From Chloroflexota bacterium (GTDB lineage Bacteria; Chloroflexota; Anaerolineae; DTLA01), in contig JADBJK010000040.1 of assembly GCA_014874485.1 (NCBI GenBank), positions 1 through 55,342 of the forward strand: a DNA stretch of 55,342 nt. Direction: 5' to 3'. Made by a program: the position numbers and the translations under genes. Under the pieces are notes generated by a model. It saw only the letters and a program-made list of their open reading frames with translations. It was not told where the DNA came from and did no database searches. Below, piece by piece: positions 43,047-51,044 of the stretch (its first letter is position 1; each line of letters opens with the position of its first letter).

Positions 43047-43700
43047 TCACGGGGTCCGCTGATCCCAGGCTTCTTGCGCCCCCACGTCGCGGTCAAAGAG
43101 CAGGCGACGCAGGAGCACGCGGCGGCGCTCCGGCCCCGGCGGAGGCAGCGGGCGGCGGTTCGCCTCCAGCCGCTTGGTGAGCGTAATTCCCAGCGTGGCG
43201 ACGGTGGCCCAGATGACCTCCGGCGGCTGGTCCGCAAACGCGACCAGCAGGGGCAGGGTGGCGATGCCGAGCAGGGAGAACAGGGCCGTCTGCCCCATGA
43301 GCCGCCCCAGGGCCATGAACGCCAGGAGCCAGGGGAACCCCCACGGGAAGACGGCCAGCATGATGCCGATGATGCTGCTGTGGCCGCGCCCCCCGTGGAA
43401 CCCCAGGTACACGGGCCAGTTGTGGCCGATCATCGCCGCCAGCCCTGCGACCAGCGCAGCGCCCAGCCCCAGGCCCCACCGGATGCCCAGCCACGTGGGG
43501 AGCCAGACCTTGGCGATGTCCAGCACGCCCACGGCGACCACAGCGGGCCGCGACACGTGGTAGTACACGCCCGTGCCGCTGACCGTGCCGCTGCCGTAGC
43601 GGCGCAGGTCAATGCCCTTGAGCCAGCGGCCCGCCAGGTACGACGTGGGAATGGAACCCATGAGATAGCCCATGGCGGTGAGCAGCAGAGCGCGGGACAT
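43047..43700 (-). CDS. PlsY-like glycerol-3-phosphate acyltransferase, divergent
   Basis: This 217-residue protein has about five membrane helices. GSIPTSYLAGRWLKGIDLRRYGSG matches the first PlsY motif (20 residues or so of the N-terminus), and GHNWPVYLGFHGGRGHSS corresponds to the second motif region, normally GGKG-A-T. The usual GSGNIGATN is replaced by a GSGTVSGTG-type loop, so substrate or activity may differ. ATG 43700 follows AGGGAGAG; ATG 43724 is an alternative. PlsY transfers acyl groups from acyl phosphate to glycerol 3-phosphate, matching the DegV gene next door. Confidence 0.82.
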   Translation of the reverse strand: MSRALLLTAMGYLMGSIPTSYLAGRWLKGIDLRRYGSGTVSGTGVYYHVSRPAVVAVGVLDIAKVWLPTWLGIRWGLGLGAALVAGLAAMIGHNWPVYLGFHGGRGHSSIIGIMLAVFPWGFPWLLAFMALGRLMGQTALFSLLGIATLPLLVAFADQPPEVIWATVATLGITLTKRLEANRRPLPPPGPERRRVLLRRLLFDRDVGAQEAWDQRTP

Positions 43701-43740
43701 ACTCGTCTCTCCCTGACTTTCCATCAGCCCTTGCCGATGT

Positions 43741-43769
43741 ATTCTAAAGCAGTAACCCCTAGAAGGCAA
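43741..43769 (-). promoter_or_regulatory. Putative promoter of the PlsY-DegV-DUF59-GH4-kinase series
   Basis: On the minus strand TTGCCT (43769-43764), 17 bp, TAGAAT (43746-43741). An inverted ACCCCT/AGGGGT pair surrounds the -35 box and could bind a regulator. Confidence 0.55.
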
Positions 43770-43794
43770 CAGGGGTGCAATCCCAACTCGGCAC

Positions 43795-43908
43795 TGTCAT
43801 TGCGAGCGAAGCGAAGCAATCTCGGTTGGCGAGATTCTTCGGCGCTGCGCGTCTCAGAATGACAGCGTGCCGGGATTGCATCGGGCGCTGCGTGCCCTCG
43901 CAATGACG
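43795..43908. repeat. TGTCATTGCGAG-type repeat
   Basis: This block holds one full unit (TGTCATTGCGAGCGAAGCG to CTCAGAATGACA) and an attached CGGGATTGC...CCTCGCAATGAC arm. It fills part of the gap between the two minus-strand groups. The remaining 43909-44001 shows no gene. Confidence 0.88.
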
Positions 43909-44001
43909 GTTGCCTGCGAACTCCGGAACCGAAGCGCAATTCCCTCTCCGCGGCCCCCTCCGTCTCGGTTCGCCCTGCTCGGAATCGCAACGGTACGCCG
44001 C

Positions 44002-44766
44002 TCATCTGAAGACGACCCACAAGAACCGCGCTCCAATCACGACGAGGATTGGAGCGATGACGTAGGTAACCACACGGCCCAGTCGCTGGGTCCATATCCG
44101 TTCTACGCCGAGCGCAGTCAGCGCGATGACGGTGAACAGGTACAAGGCCAGCAGGAGCGTGTCCTGGGTCAGGGCAGGCCCGACAGATACCTGGGCCAGC
44201 AGTCCGGCCCACGCCCCGCTGACTACACCCAGCGTCGCCAACGCATAGGCACGGCGGGGGTGATGCCCCAGCGCGCCATTGTAGAGCGGGACGGTGAAAG
44301 GCTTGCCCCCTGCCGACAGGAAACCTGCCAGCGCCCCGCTCCCTGCAGCGATGGGCACGATCCACGCTGGGTGAGCCTTGTTCTCGCGTTCGGCCAGGGG
44401 CTTGATGAGCACGAGCCGGAGTCCGGCCAGGACGGCGTACACGCCCAGAACGCCCAGGAGCACCGGCGGCTTCACGTTCAACGCCGCAACCCGACCCAGG
44501 GCGCCACCCACCACGGCGGGGATCACCACCGCAGGCCAGTGCTCGCGCACCGACTCCAAGACCGCGCCCTGGCGAAGAAGCATCATCAGAGCCGCCAACG
44601 AAACCACAACGAGATTGACCACGACAGCCTGCTGAATGGGCAGGCCCACGAGACCAACCAGGATGATGACCAGAAAGAAGCGGTCAACCCACGACTGGAT
44701 GGACGCGGTAACAAAGCCGACAATAAGCCCGGCCAGCAAGCCTTTGAGCAACAACGGTGCAATCAC
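44002..44766 (-). CDS. TSUP-family (TauE/SafE) permease
   Basis: This 254-residue protein has about eight membrane helices in two repeated halves, with the family segments GLLAGLIVGFVTA near the start and SGALAGFLSAGGKPFTVPLY at the middle. TSUP proteins move sulfite, sulfonates, thiosulfate or other small anions. GTG 44766 is chosen because AGGAGG lies 8 bases upstream; longer readings lack a site. It is the last gene of an ArsR-headed set, 26 bp after a BASS-type transporter, so both may handle the same toxic or sulfur-containing anion. Confidence 0.88.
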   Translation of the reverse strand: MIAPLLLKGLLAGLIVGFVTASIQSWVDRFFLVIILVGLVGLPIQQAVVVNLVVVSLAALMMLLRQGAVLESVREHWPAVVIPAVVGGALGRVAALNVKPPVLLGVLGVYAVLAGLRLVLIKPLAERENKAHPAWIVPIAAGSGALAGFLSAGGKPFTVPLYNGALGHHPRRAYALATLGVVSGAWAGLLAQVSVGPALTQDTLLLALYLFTVIALTALGVERIWTQRLGRVVTYVIAPILVVIGARFLWVVFR

Positions 44767-44792
44767 GACGATAACCTCCTGTGTGCGTCTTG

Positions 44793-45812
44793 CTATTTGC
44801 TTCCACCGGCAGCAGGGGCCTCGGCGGTTCTGGGAGCGAACATCCGCCGCGCCAGCCACGGCGACAGTCTCAGAAATGCGGTCATGAATGCAATTTGGAT
44901 GACCGGCTTCAGGGCCAGCACCAGGACCGTCATCGGGCTGAAGAAGATGGTCGCGAGTGCCAGGGCGATGGAGATGTTCTTACCTGCCACGCCGTAGGAG
45001 AACGCGATCATGTCCTCGTATCGGAAGCCGGCCAGTTTTGAGGAGAGCACAGCCCCGGTGAAGAGGATCGCGTACAGAAACGCCAACGGTATCAGGACGA
45101 TGATGAAATACTGTGGGTGCTGGGTCACGTTATTGGCTTCCAGCGCCATAGAGATGAACACGATCATGTACATGCCCAACATGGACACGCCCGGCAAGAT
45201 CGGCTTGACCTGCTGGAAGGTCTCGGCGCTCCGGAAACGGATGATCGCCCTGCGGGTCAGGTCTCCCAGGATGAGCGGAACCACGACCGCGATCAGGATA
45301 TCCTTGAACATCCCCAGCGCATCTATGTGGACATACACGCCTGCCAGGATGGGCATCCAGATGGGAATCATGACGATGCTGACCAGCAGGCTGAGCGCAA
45401 CAATGATCAGCGCCAAGGCAACGTTCCCCTTGGCGTAGCCGGTCCAGCCTGCCACCATCCCCGCGCACGGTACGGTGCCGGTCAGGATGAGGCCGACGGC
45501 GAAGTCGGGCCGCCCGCGCAGGAAGAGCCACGCCAGCCCGGCGGCCAGCAGGGGTGAAAGGACGAAGTTGAATATCATAGACAGGCTGATCAACTTCAGG
45601 TTGGTGGCAGCCTTGCCGACCTCCTCAATGCGCAGGCCGATCATCATGGGATACAGCATGACGAACAGCGCCACGGTGCTCAAGGATTTCAGCCCCTTGG
45701 CCTGGGCCGGAAACAGCCACCCGAACGCGATTCCTGCCGCGATGGAGAGCAGAATGAGCAGGATCAGGTTGCCCTCCGCAAACTTCGCGGCTTTTTGCAG
45801 TGACTTTAGCAT
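44793..45812 (-). CDS. BASS/ACR3-superfamily transporter
   Basis: This 339-residue protein has about ten helices and the superfamily segments PMMIGLRIEEVGKAATNLK, GLILTGTVPCAGMVAGWTGYAKGN and SYGVAGKNISIALALA. The cysteine in TVPCAGMV occupies the place of the essential ACR3 cysteine, although the neighbouring sequence is not classical ACR3. An arsenite-type or bile-acid/organic-anion sodium symporter are both possible. ATG 45812 follows CGGAGG. Location below an ArsR gene favours toxic-anion efflux, but that is inference. Confidence 0.85.
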   Translation of the reverse strand: MLKSLQKAAKFAEGNLILLILLSIAAGIAFGWLFPAQAKGLKSLSTVALFVMLYPMMIGLRIEEVGKAATNLKLISLSMIFNFVLSPLLAAGLAWLFLRGRPDFAVGLILTGTVPCAGMVAGWTGYAKGNVALALIIVALSLLVSIVMIPIWMPILAGVYVHIDALGMFKDILIAVVVPLILGDLTRRAIIRFRSAETFQQVKPILPGVSMLGMYMIVFISMALEANNVTQHPQYFIIVLIPLAFLYAILFTGAVLSSKLAGFRYEDMIAFSYGVAGKNISIALALATIFFSPMTVLVLALKPVIQIAFMTAFLRLSPWLARRMFAPRTAEAPAAGGSK

Positions 45813-45879
45813 CGTGTGCCTCCGGGTTTTTCGTTTGGTATAGGGAGACGCGTTACACGGCCACGGGGTGGCGCGTGAA

Positions 45880-46203
45880 CTACAGGGCTCCCTCAATGAA
45901 CTCAATGCTGCAGTCTGCCGGCAGGAAGAGCCCCGCCGTTACTTCCAGCGTCTTCAAGATGGCGGCAGGCACGATACAACTGTTGCGGCAGACGTGCTTG
46001 GTCGCCAGCGTATAAACGCGCGTCTCGTTGAGCGGGCAGGACATCTCGTGTGCCACATCCACCCGGCCCAGTTCCGCGGCCAAGGCTTCCATTCGCTCGC
46101 AGGATGTGGTAACTTCAAGGCCCACGTGTGTCGGGTCCACCTTGTGCGCAGAGATACTGGTTTCCTTTCCGCACTCTCCTGCTTTGACCCAGCATGTAGC
46201 CAT
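45880..46203 (-). CDS. Small seven-cysteine protein (DUF6951-like)
   Basis: This 107-residue protein has Cys at 4, 11, 35, 56, 72, 76 and 98. The segments VKAGECGKETSI, CERMEALAAELG and KHVCRNSCIVPAAILKTLEV resemble, as far as I recall, the uncharacterised DUF6951 family of anaerobes. The cysteine pairs suggest metal, persulfide or FeS binding. ATG 46203 is selected by GGAGGG 8 bases upstream; the longer frame begins beyond this site. It is encoded between a ferredoxin and the BASS transporter, so it may be a redox or metal-delivery partner. Confidence 0.8.
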   Translation of the reverse strand: MATCWVKAGECGKETSISAHKVDPTHVGLEVTTSCERMEALAAELGRVDVAHEMSCPLNETRVYTLATKHVCRNSCIVPAAILKTLEVTAGLFLPADCSIEFIEGAL

Positions 46204-46270
46204 AAACAGAACCCTCCGTGGGGAGACCTTCGCGTGTTTCTTGTTACCGATTCGTGCGGCGCCAGAGGAC

Positions 46271-46303
46271 AAGGGAGGCACGACAATGCATCGTGCCTCC
46301 CTT
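46271..46303 (-). terminator. 13-bp stem hairpin after the ferredoxin gene
   Basis: AAGGGAGGCACGA (46271-46283) pairs perfectly with 46291-46303 around a 7-base loop. It lies between the ferredoxin stop and the small cysteine protein gene on the minus strand. No long T-run follows, so it may only attenuate. Confidence 0.65.
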
Positions 46304-46318
46304 TGCCCAAGGGCTGCC

Positions 46319-46603
46319 TTATGCGCCGTATTTCACGCGCAGTTCCTTGATGAGGGCGACCACCTGCTCCTTCTCCGGGAAACTGATGGCATCCTCTGGG
46401 CACGCATTGGCGCAGCCTTTGCAGTACACCATGCAGTTGTACGGTTGGGCGACCACAGGATGATTCTCCTGCTCATCCCATGTGTACACACTTGCGGGGC
46501 AGTGCTCTATGCATGCCTGGCAGCCGATGCACAGGTCGTAGTTGACCGTCGGGTACCAGGGGATTTCGCGACGGGGAATCCCGTCCCACATCTGCTCTGC
46601 CAT
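46319..46603 (-). CDS. 2[4Fe-4S] ferredoxin-type protein
   Basis: This 94-residue protein has two cluster motifs: C25-x2-C28-x2-C31-x3-C35-P and the variant C57-x3-C61-x2-C64-x3-C68-P. It is a short cytosolic electron carrier or an electron-transfer subunit of a larger complex. ATG 46603 follows CGGAGG. The gene lies 19 bp after the HdrA-like gene, so the two may work as partners. Confidence 0.93.
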   Translation of the reverse strand: MAEQMWDGIPRREIPWYPTVNYDLCIGCQACIEHCPASVYTWDEQENHPVVAQPYNCMVYCKGCANACPEDAISFPEKEQVVALIKELRVKYGA

Positions 46604-46622
46604 GTTCCGTGTCCTCCGGGTT

Positions 46623-46988
46623 TCAACGATTCTGCAAACTTGTAACGACGTCGGCCACCTTCTTGAAAGCCTCATCGGTGGACATGTTGCGAAGGTCCAG
46701 GCTCAACACCTGCTTGTCAAAGTCGCCGCCGATGTCGGAGAAGGCGTCCTTGAACATCTTGCGCTGCATTTTGGGGTCGCACGCGCCCACGACATAGGTT
46801 ACGTCGGGCTTGGCGTAGTCGCGCCAGAAGCGATCTCCATCGTCCACGCACAGTTGTGGGTGCACAATGGCGTACTCCACGCTCAGTTCGTTCCGAACTC
46901 GGTTCACCAACTTCCACACATCCAGTGAGGCAAACCCTGGGCATTCTCCGGTGCAAATGCACATGACAAAACGTGCTTTATCGTCCAT
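46623..46988 (-). CDS. Stand-alone HdrA N-terminal-like domain protein
   Basis: This 121-residue protein has CICTGEC near its start (C10, C12, C16), C47 in HPQLC and C70 in VVGACDPKMQRKMF. That is the cysteine and motif pattern of the N-terminal FeS domain of heterodisulfide reductase subunit A, but with no flavin domain. It probably binds one [4Fe-4S] cluster. ATG 46988 (MDDKARF) is chosen behind AGAGGTGA; GTG 47000 is an alternative. With the ferredoxin it may deliver electrons to, or accept thiol-derived electrons from, an unknown partner. Confidence 0.8.
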   Translation of the reverse strand: MDDKARFVMCICTGECPGFASLDVWKLVNRVRNELSVEYAIVHPQLCVDDGDRFWRDYAKPDVTYVVGACDPKMQRKMFKDAFSDIGGDFDKQVLSLDLRNMSTDEAFKKVADVVTSLQNR

Positions 46989-47215
46989 CTTGTCTTTCAC
47001 CTCTTCTTGAGAGACTTATGAATCGCAACGGTCAACTCGCAGGCTCACCGTGGCATCTAGGCGGCGAGCGTTTCAGGCTCGCGGAGCGCCTGCGAAAGCA
47101 CATGCAGCCGCACGCTCGTTTGCAGGTTTTCATCGTCCCACTCCTTCATAGCCCATCGCGGGCTATCGCGCTTCGCGTGCCCAGGCGAGAGTCTCGCGTC
47201 CAGGCCAAGCCGACC

Positions 47216-47566
47216 TCACCCCGCCTCTGGGAGCCACTCGTCCTCATCCGGCTCGGCCGGCACGGGCTGCTCGTCGCCCTCAAGGCAGGCTGCTAGCACC
47301 GCGCACAGGTCCACCAGTTCGCCCACACGTGCGTCGGCCAGGCAGTAGTACACGCACGCGCCCTCGCGCCGCGCGCGTACCAGCCCCGCACTGCGAAGCA
47401 TGGCCAGGTGCTGCGAGATGTACGGTTGACGTCGGCCTGTTTCCCGCGCCATCTCGCAGACCTGAATCTCCTGCGAGCGGAGCAGGTTCAGCAGGTAGAG
47501 GCGACACGGGTGGGCCAAAGCCTTGAAAATCTCGGCCTCTTTGCTGTAGAACTCTCTGCTGTCCAT
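47216..47566 (-). CDS. ArsR/SmtB-family transcriptional repressor
   Basis: This 116-residue winged-helix protein has FKALAHPCRLYLLNLL, IQVCEMARETGRRQPYISQHLAMLRSAGLV and REGACVYYCLAD. C37 stands in the alpha-3 position of ArsR-type metal-binding boxes, but the second cysteine of ELCVCDL is absent. Other cysteines (C21, C71, C75, C88, C94) may form a different thiol or metal sensor. ATG 47566 follows GAGG. It heads the minus-strand set of HdrA-like, ferredoxin, cysteine-rich and transport proteins. Confidence 0.92.
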   Translation of the reverse strand: MDSREFYSKEAEIFKALAHPCRLYLLNLLRSQEIQVCEMARETGRRQPYISQHLAMLRSAGLVRARREGACVYYCLADARVGELVDLCAVLAACLEGDEQPVPAEPDEDEWLPEAG

Positions 47567-47586
47567 TGGCCTCACACTCCATTCAA

Positions 47587-47597
47587 TATTCCGAATA
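47587..47597 (-). promoter_or_regulatory. Putative ArsR operator
   Basis: TATTC, C, GAATA is an 11-bp palindrome directly downstream of the -10 box on the minus strand, over the likely transcription start. The flanks are AT-rich, like known ArsR sites. Binding is inferred. Confidence 0.55.
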
Positions 47598-47598
47598 C

Positions 47599-47627
47599 AT
47601 TATATCCCCCTTGTCAAATCGTGTCAA
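47599..47627 (-). promoter_or_regulatory. Consensus promoter of the ArsR gene set
   Basis: On the minus strand TTGACA (47627-47622), 17 bp, TATAAT (47604-47599), an exact match to the sigma-70 consensus. A second TTGACA inside the spacer is too close to the -10 box to act with it. Confidence 0.88.
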
Positions 47628-47790
47628 TTCGGATTTGCAAGTGATTCGCCTTGTGCGGGTGGGGCTGGTGCAGGCGGGCGATGGGATCGCTTCGGGCACT
47701 GCGTGCTCGCGCACGCGTGTCAGCGCCGTGGAGCATTTCCGTTTTGGGGCGAGAATGACCGAATATCGTTAGGTTGTCGCGCAGAATCTA

Positions 47791-48009
47791 CCTCACCTAT
47801 CCCCACCCCGGCCCTCCCCTTTCCTCTCCGCCTGCGGAGAGGAAAGGGGAGGGTGTGAGAGGGGTTAGGTGAGGTCAAGTAGCCTCTTCGCTGTACGTTG
47901 GGCGGTGAAAGTGGATTTCGTCGGTGGGGAGCGGCTCACGGCCCTGCTCCGACGTGACCATTGCAGCAGGCTTGCCCCCAAACTGAAATGTGCCGAGCGC
48001 CGCAGCGCG
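47791..48009. repeat. Copy 2 of the 208-bp direct repeat, with extended hairpin
   Basis: 47801-48009 matches 1-208. The inner 19-bp stem has one base change in the loop, and an outer pair, CCTCACCTA at 47791-47799 with TAGGTGAGG near 47866-47874, extends the palindrome to about 84 bp. It occupies the gap between the divergent ArsR and MFS genes. Confidence 0.87.
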
Positions 48010-48010
48010 G

Positions 48011-48039
48011 TTGACCCAATGCCCCAGGTGTGCTAAACT
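48011..48039 (+). promoter_or_regulatory. Putative promoter of the MFS gene
   Basis: TTGACC (48011-48016), 17 bp, TAAACT (48034-48039), right at the end of the 208-bp repeat. Transcription would start about 57 bp before the GTG start codon. Confidence 0.6.
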
Positions 48040-48102
48040 ACGGGCCTGCCGGCACACGGTTGTCCCCGCGCTTGTCGGACATTCATCCTGAGGAGGCGCA
48101 TC

Positions 48103-49353
48103 GTGACCCACATCGGCACCGACAAGGCAAACGCCGCGCCCAAAACGCGCGTGAGCCGCAACGTGATCTGGCTAGCGCTGGTCTCGTTCTTCACGGACAT
48201 CTCCAGCGAGATGACGCTCACAACTCTCCCGCTCTTTCTCACCGATGTGCTGGGCGTGCGCACGGCCATCGTGGGCCTGATTGAGGGCCTGGCCGAGACG
48301 ACCGCCAGCCTCATGAAGATTTTCTCCGGCTACATCTCGGACCGCATCGGCAAACGCAAGTGGCTGACATTCGTAGGCTACGGGCTTTCGGCGGTGTCCA
48401 AGCCGTTCTTGTATTTCGCCGCCTCGTGGGAGGCCGTGCTGGGGATTCGGTTCGCAGACCGGCTGGGCAAGGGGATCCGCACCGCGCCCCGCGACGCGCT
48501 CATCGCCGATTCCGCCGGCGAGAACAACCGCGGCGCGTCGTTTGGCCTCCACCGCGCGGGCGACACGGCGGGGGCGTTCGTGGGATTGGCGCTGGCCGCC
48601 GTCATCATCTACGCCAGCCAGAAGTTCGGCCTGGCCATGACGCGCAGGACCTACCAGACGCTCGTGCTGGTCGGAATCATCCCCGCCTTCATCGCGCTGC
48701 TGATTCTCGGCCTGCTGGTCAAGGAGGTGGTAGGCCCTGGGAAGAAGGCGGAGGCGGTCCGCTTGAGTCTGCGCGGTTTCTCGCCGCGTTTCAAAGCCTT
48801 TCTGGCCATCGTCGTGCTGTTCACGCTCGGCAACTCCAGCGACGCATTCCTTCTGCTGCGGGCGCGGAACGTGGGGCTGTCGGTCTTCCAGATTTCCCTG
48901 ATGCTGGTGGCGTTCAACCTCATCTACGCGGTGATTTCCGCGCCGGCCGGGGCGCTTTCGGACCGGGTGGGGCGGCGGCGGCTGATTGTGGCGGGCTGGC
49001 TGGTGTATGGCCTCATCTATCTGGGGTTCGGCCTGGCACGGGCGGGGTGGCAAATCTGGGCGCTCTACGCGGCGTATGGCATCTACTACGGGGCGGTGGA
49101 GGGCACGGCCAAGGCGCTGGTGGCCGACATCGTGCCTGCGGAGAAGCGTGGGACTGCCTACGGCGTGTATAACGCCGCCGTGGGGCTTTCGGCATTTCCC
49201 GCCAGTTTCATCGCGGGCATCCTGTGGCAGGGCGTGGGCGGCTGGCAAGGGTTCGGGGCGTCGGCGCCGTTCTACTTCGGGGCGGCGCTGGCCCTGCTCG
49301 CGGTGGCGCTGCTGGTGCTCTGGCTGCCCAGAACCCGCGCCGACGAGGTGTAA
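48103..49353 (+). CDS. Major facilitator superfamily transporter
   Basis: This 416-residue protein has about twelve helices. The MFS loop signature is seen in GYISDRIGKRKWLTFVGYG and again in GALSDRVGRRRLIVAGW after the sixth and seventh helices. ADRLGKGIRTAPRDALIAD between helices 4 and 5 is typical of a large uncharacterised MFS group. GTG 48103 follows AGGAGG. The substrate is unknown. The next gene, ribonuclease J, begins 22 bp later, so they are probably co-transcribed. Confidence 0.92.
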   Translation: MTHIGTDKANAAPKTRVSRNVIWLALVSFFTDISSEMTLTTLPLFLTDVLGVRTAIVGLIEGLAETTASLMKIFSGYISDRIGKRKWLTFVGYGLSAVSKPFLYFAASWEAVLGIRFADRLGKGIRTAPRDALIADSAGENNRGASFGLHRAGDTAGAFVGLALAAVIIYASQKFGLAMTRRTYQTLVLVGIIPAFIALLILGLLVKEVVGPGKKAEAVRLSLRGFSPRFKAFLAIVVLFTLGNSSDAFLLLRARNVGLSVFQISLMLVAFNLIYAVISAPAGALSDRVGRRRLIVAGWLVYGLIYLGFGLARAGWQIWALYAAYGIYYGAVEGTAKALVADIVPAEKRGTAYGVYNAAVGLSAFPASFIAGILWQGVGGWQGFGASAPFYFGAALALLAVALLVLWLPRTRADEV

Positions 49354-49375
49354 GTCTGTAGTGAGGTGAGTGCAC

Positions 49376-51031
49376 GTGGGCAAGCAGAAGTTGCGGATCA
49401 TCCCACTTGGGGGGCTTGGCGAAGTCGGGAAGAACATGCTCGCCGTTGAGTACGGCTCCGACATCCTCATCATTGACGCGGGCGTGATGTTTCCCGAAAA
49501 CGACATGTGGGGGGTGGACCTGGTCATCCCCGACTTCGGGTACCTGCTGGACAAGAAGGAGCGGGTGCGGGCCATCGTGCTGACCCATGGGCACGAGGAT
49601 CACATCGGCGCGCTGCCCTACGTGCTGCGCCAGATTCCGGTGCCGGTGTACGGGACGCGGCTGACCATCGGCCTGGCCAAGGTCAAGTTGCGGGAGGAAG
49701 GGATGGCCGATGCCGTGCCGCTCCACGAGATGGCGCTGCGGCAGCCGTTTCACATCGGCGCGTTTGAGGTGGAGTGCTTCCGCATGAACCACAGCATCCC
49801 CGACGACGTGGGGCTGGCCATCCGCACGCCGCTGGGGCTGTTGGTGCATTCGGGCGACTTCAAGTTTGACCACACGCCCATTGAGGGCAAGGGCGCGGAT
49901 CTGGCCCGGCTGGCACAGTTGGGCGGCGAGGGCGTCCTGCTGCTGATGGCCGACAGCACCAACGCCGAGCGCCCCGGGTTCACGCCGTCCGAGCGGGTCG
50001 TGGAGCAAGCCTTTGACCAGGTCTTCTCGCGCGCCAAGGGGCGCATCATCGTGGCCACGTTCGCGTCCCTCATCTCGCGCGTGCAGCAGTTGGTGAACTG
50101 CGCCGAGCGGTATGGCCGGCGGCTGGCCTTCGCCGGTCGGAGCATGGTGGACAACGTCAAGATCGCCCAGGAGTTGGGCTACCTGACGATTCCCGAGGGG
50201 CTTGTGGTGGATCTGGGCGTGGTGAAGCACATGAAGCCGGATCAGATCGTGATCATCGCAACGGGGAGCCAGGGCGAGCCGACGTCGGCCCTGGCCCGGA
50301 TGGCGGCGGGCACCCACAAGCAGGTGCAGATTGTGCCGGGGGATACGGTCATCCTGTCGTCGCACGTGATCCCCGGCAACGAGGAGATGGTAGGCCGCAC
50401 CATCAACCGCCTGTTCCAGCGTGGCGCGGAGGTGGTGTACGAGGCCGTGGCCCAGGTGCATGTGTCCGGCCACGCCAGCCAGGAGGAGCAGAAACTCCTG
50501 CTGAGCCTGACGAAGCCCAAGTACTTCATGCCGATTCACGGTGAGTTGCGGCATTTGCACCATCACGCCCGCACGGCCATTGACCTGGGCATGCCGCCGG
50601 AGAACGTGTTTGTGGTGGAGAACGGGTACGTGATTGAGGTGGACGAGAAGGGCGCGCGCGTGGGCGAGCGCGTGCCGGGCGGCTGGGTGTTCGTGGATGG
50701 GTCTGGCGTGGGCGACATCGGGCCGGCGGTGCTGCGCGACCGCGAGGCATTGAGCCGCGATGGGTTTGTCGTGGCGGTGGCGACGGTCAAGCGCGACGGC
50801 TGGACGCTCCAGCGCCCTGTGGAATTGGTTACGCGCGGCGTGGTGTACCTGCCGGAGGCGCAGGAACTGGTGCAGCGGGCTGCGGCGGCTGCGGGTGAGG
50901 CTATCGGCGCGGGCAGTCCGCCGAAGGACGAAGTGGAGGTGCGCGACCGGGTTCGCCGCGCGCTTGGCCGCTTCTTCCAGGAGGAAGTGGGGCGGAACCC
51001 CATGATAGAGGTCGTCGTCATCGGGGTGTAG
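49376..51031 (+). CDS. rnj: Ribonuclease J
   Basis: This 551-residue metallo-beta-lactamase/beta-CASP protein has LTHGHEDHIGALP (HxHxDH zinc site), NHSIPDDVG, HSGDFKFDHTP, ADSTNAERPGFTPSE and beta-CASP segments such as TGSQGEPTSALARMA and HVSGHASQEEQ. A C-terminal RNase J domain completes it. It acts as a 5'-to-3' exonuclease and endonuclease in RNA maturation and decay. GTG 49376 is preferred to GTG 49370 because GAGGTGA abuts the latter. The full family length is present, with no sign of truncation. Confidence 0.96.
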   Translation: MGKQKLRIIPLGGLGEVGKNMLAVEYGSDILIIDAGVMFPENDMWGVDLVIPDFGYLLDKKERVRAIVLTHGHEDHIGALPYVLRQIPVPVYGTRLTIGLAKVKLREEGMADAVPLHEMALRQPFHIGAFEVECFRMNHSIPDDVGLAIRTPLGLLVHSGDFKFDHTPIEGKGADLARLAQLGGEGVLLLMADSTNAERPGFTPSERVVEQAFDQVFSRAKGRIIVATFASLISRVQQLVNCAERYGRRLAFAGRSMVDNVKIAQELGYLTIPEGLVVDLGVVKHMKPDQIVIIATGSQGEPTSALARMAAGTHKQVQIVPGDTVILSSHVIPGNEEMVGRTINRLFQRGAEVVYEAVAQVHVSGHASQEEQKLLLSLTKPKYFMPIHGELRHLHHHARTAIDLGMPPENVFVVENGYVIEVDEKGARVGERVPGGWVFVDGSGVGDIGPAVLRDREALSRDGFVVAVATVKRDGWTLQRPVELVTRGVVYLPEAQELVQRAAAAAGEAIGAGSPPKDEVEVRDRVRRALGRFFQEEVGRNPMIEVVVIGV

Positions 51032-51044
51032 GGGGATTTTCCAT

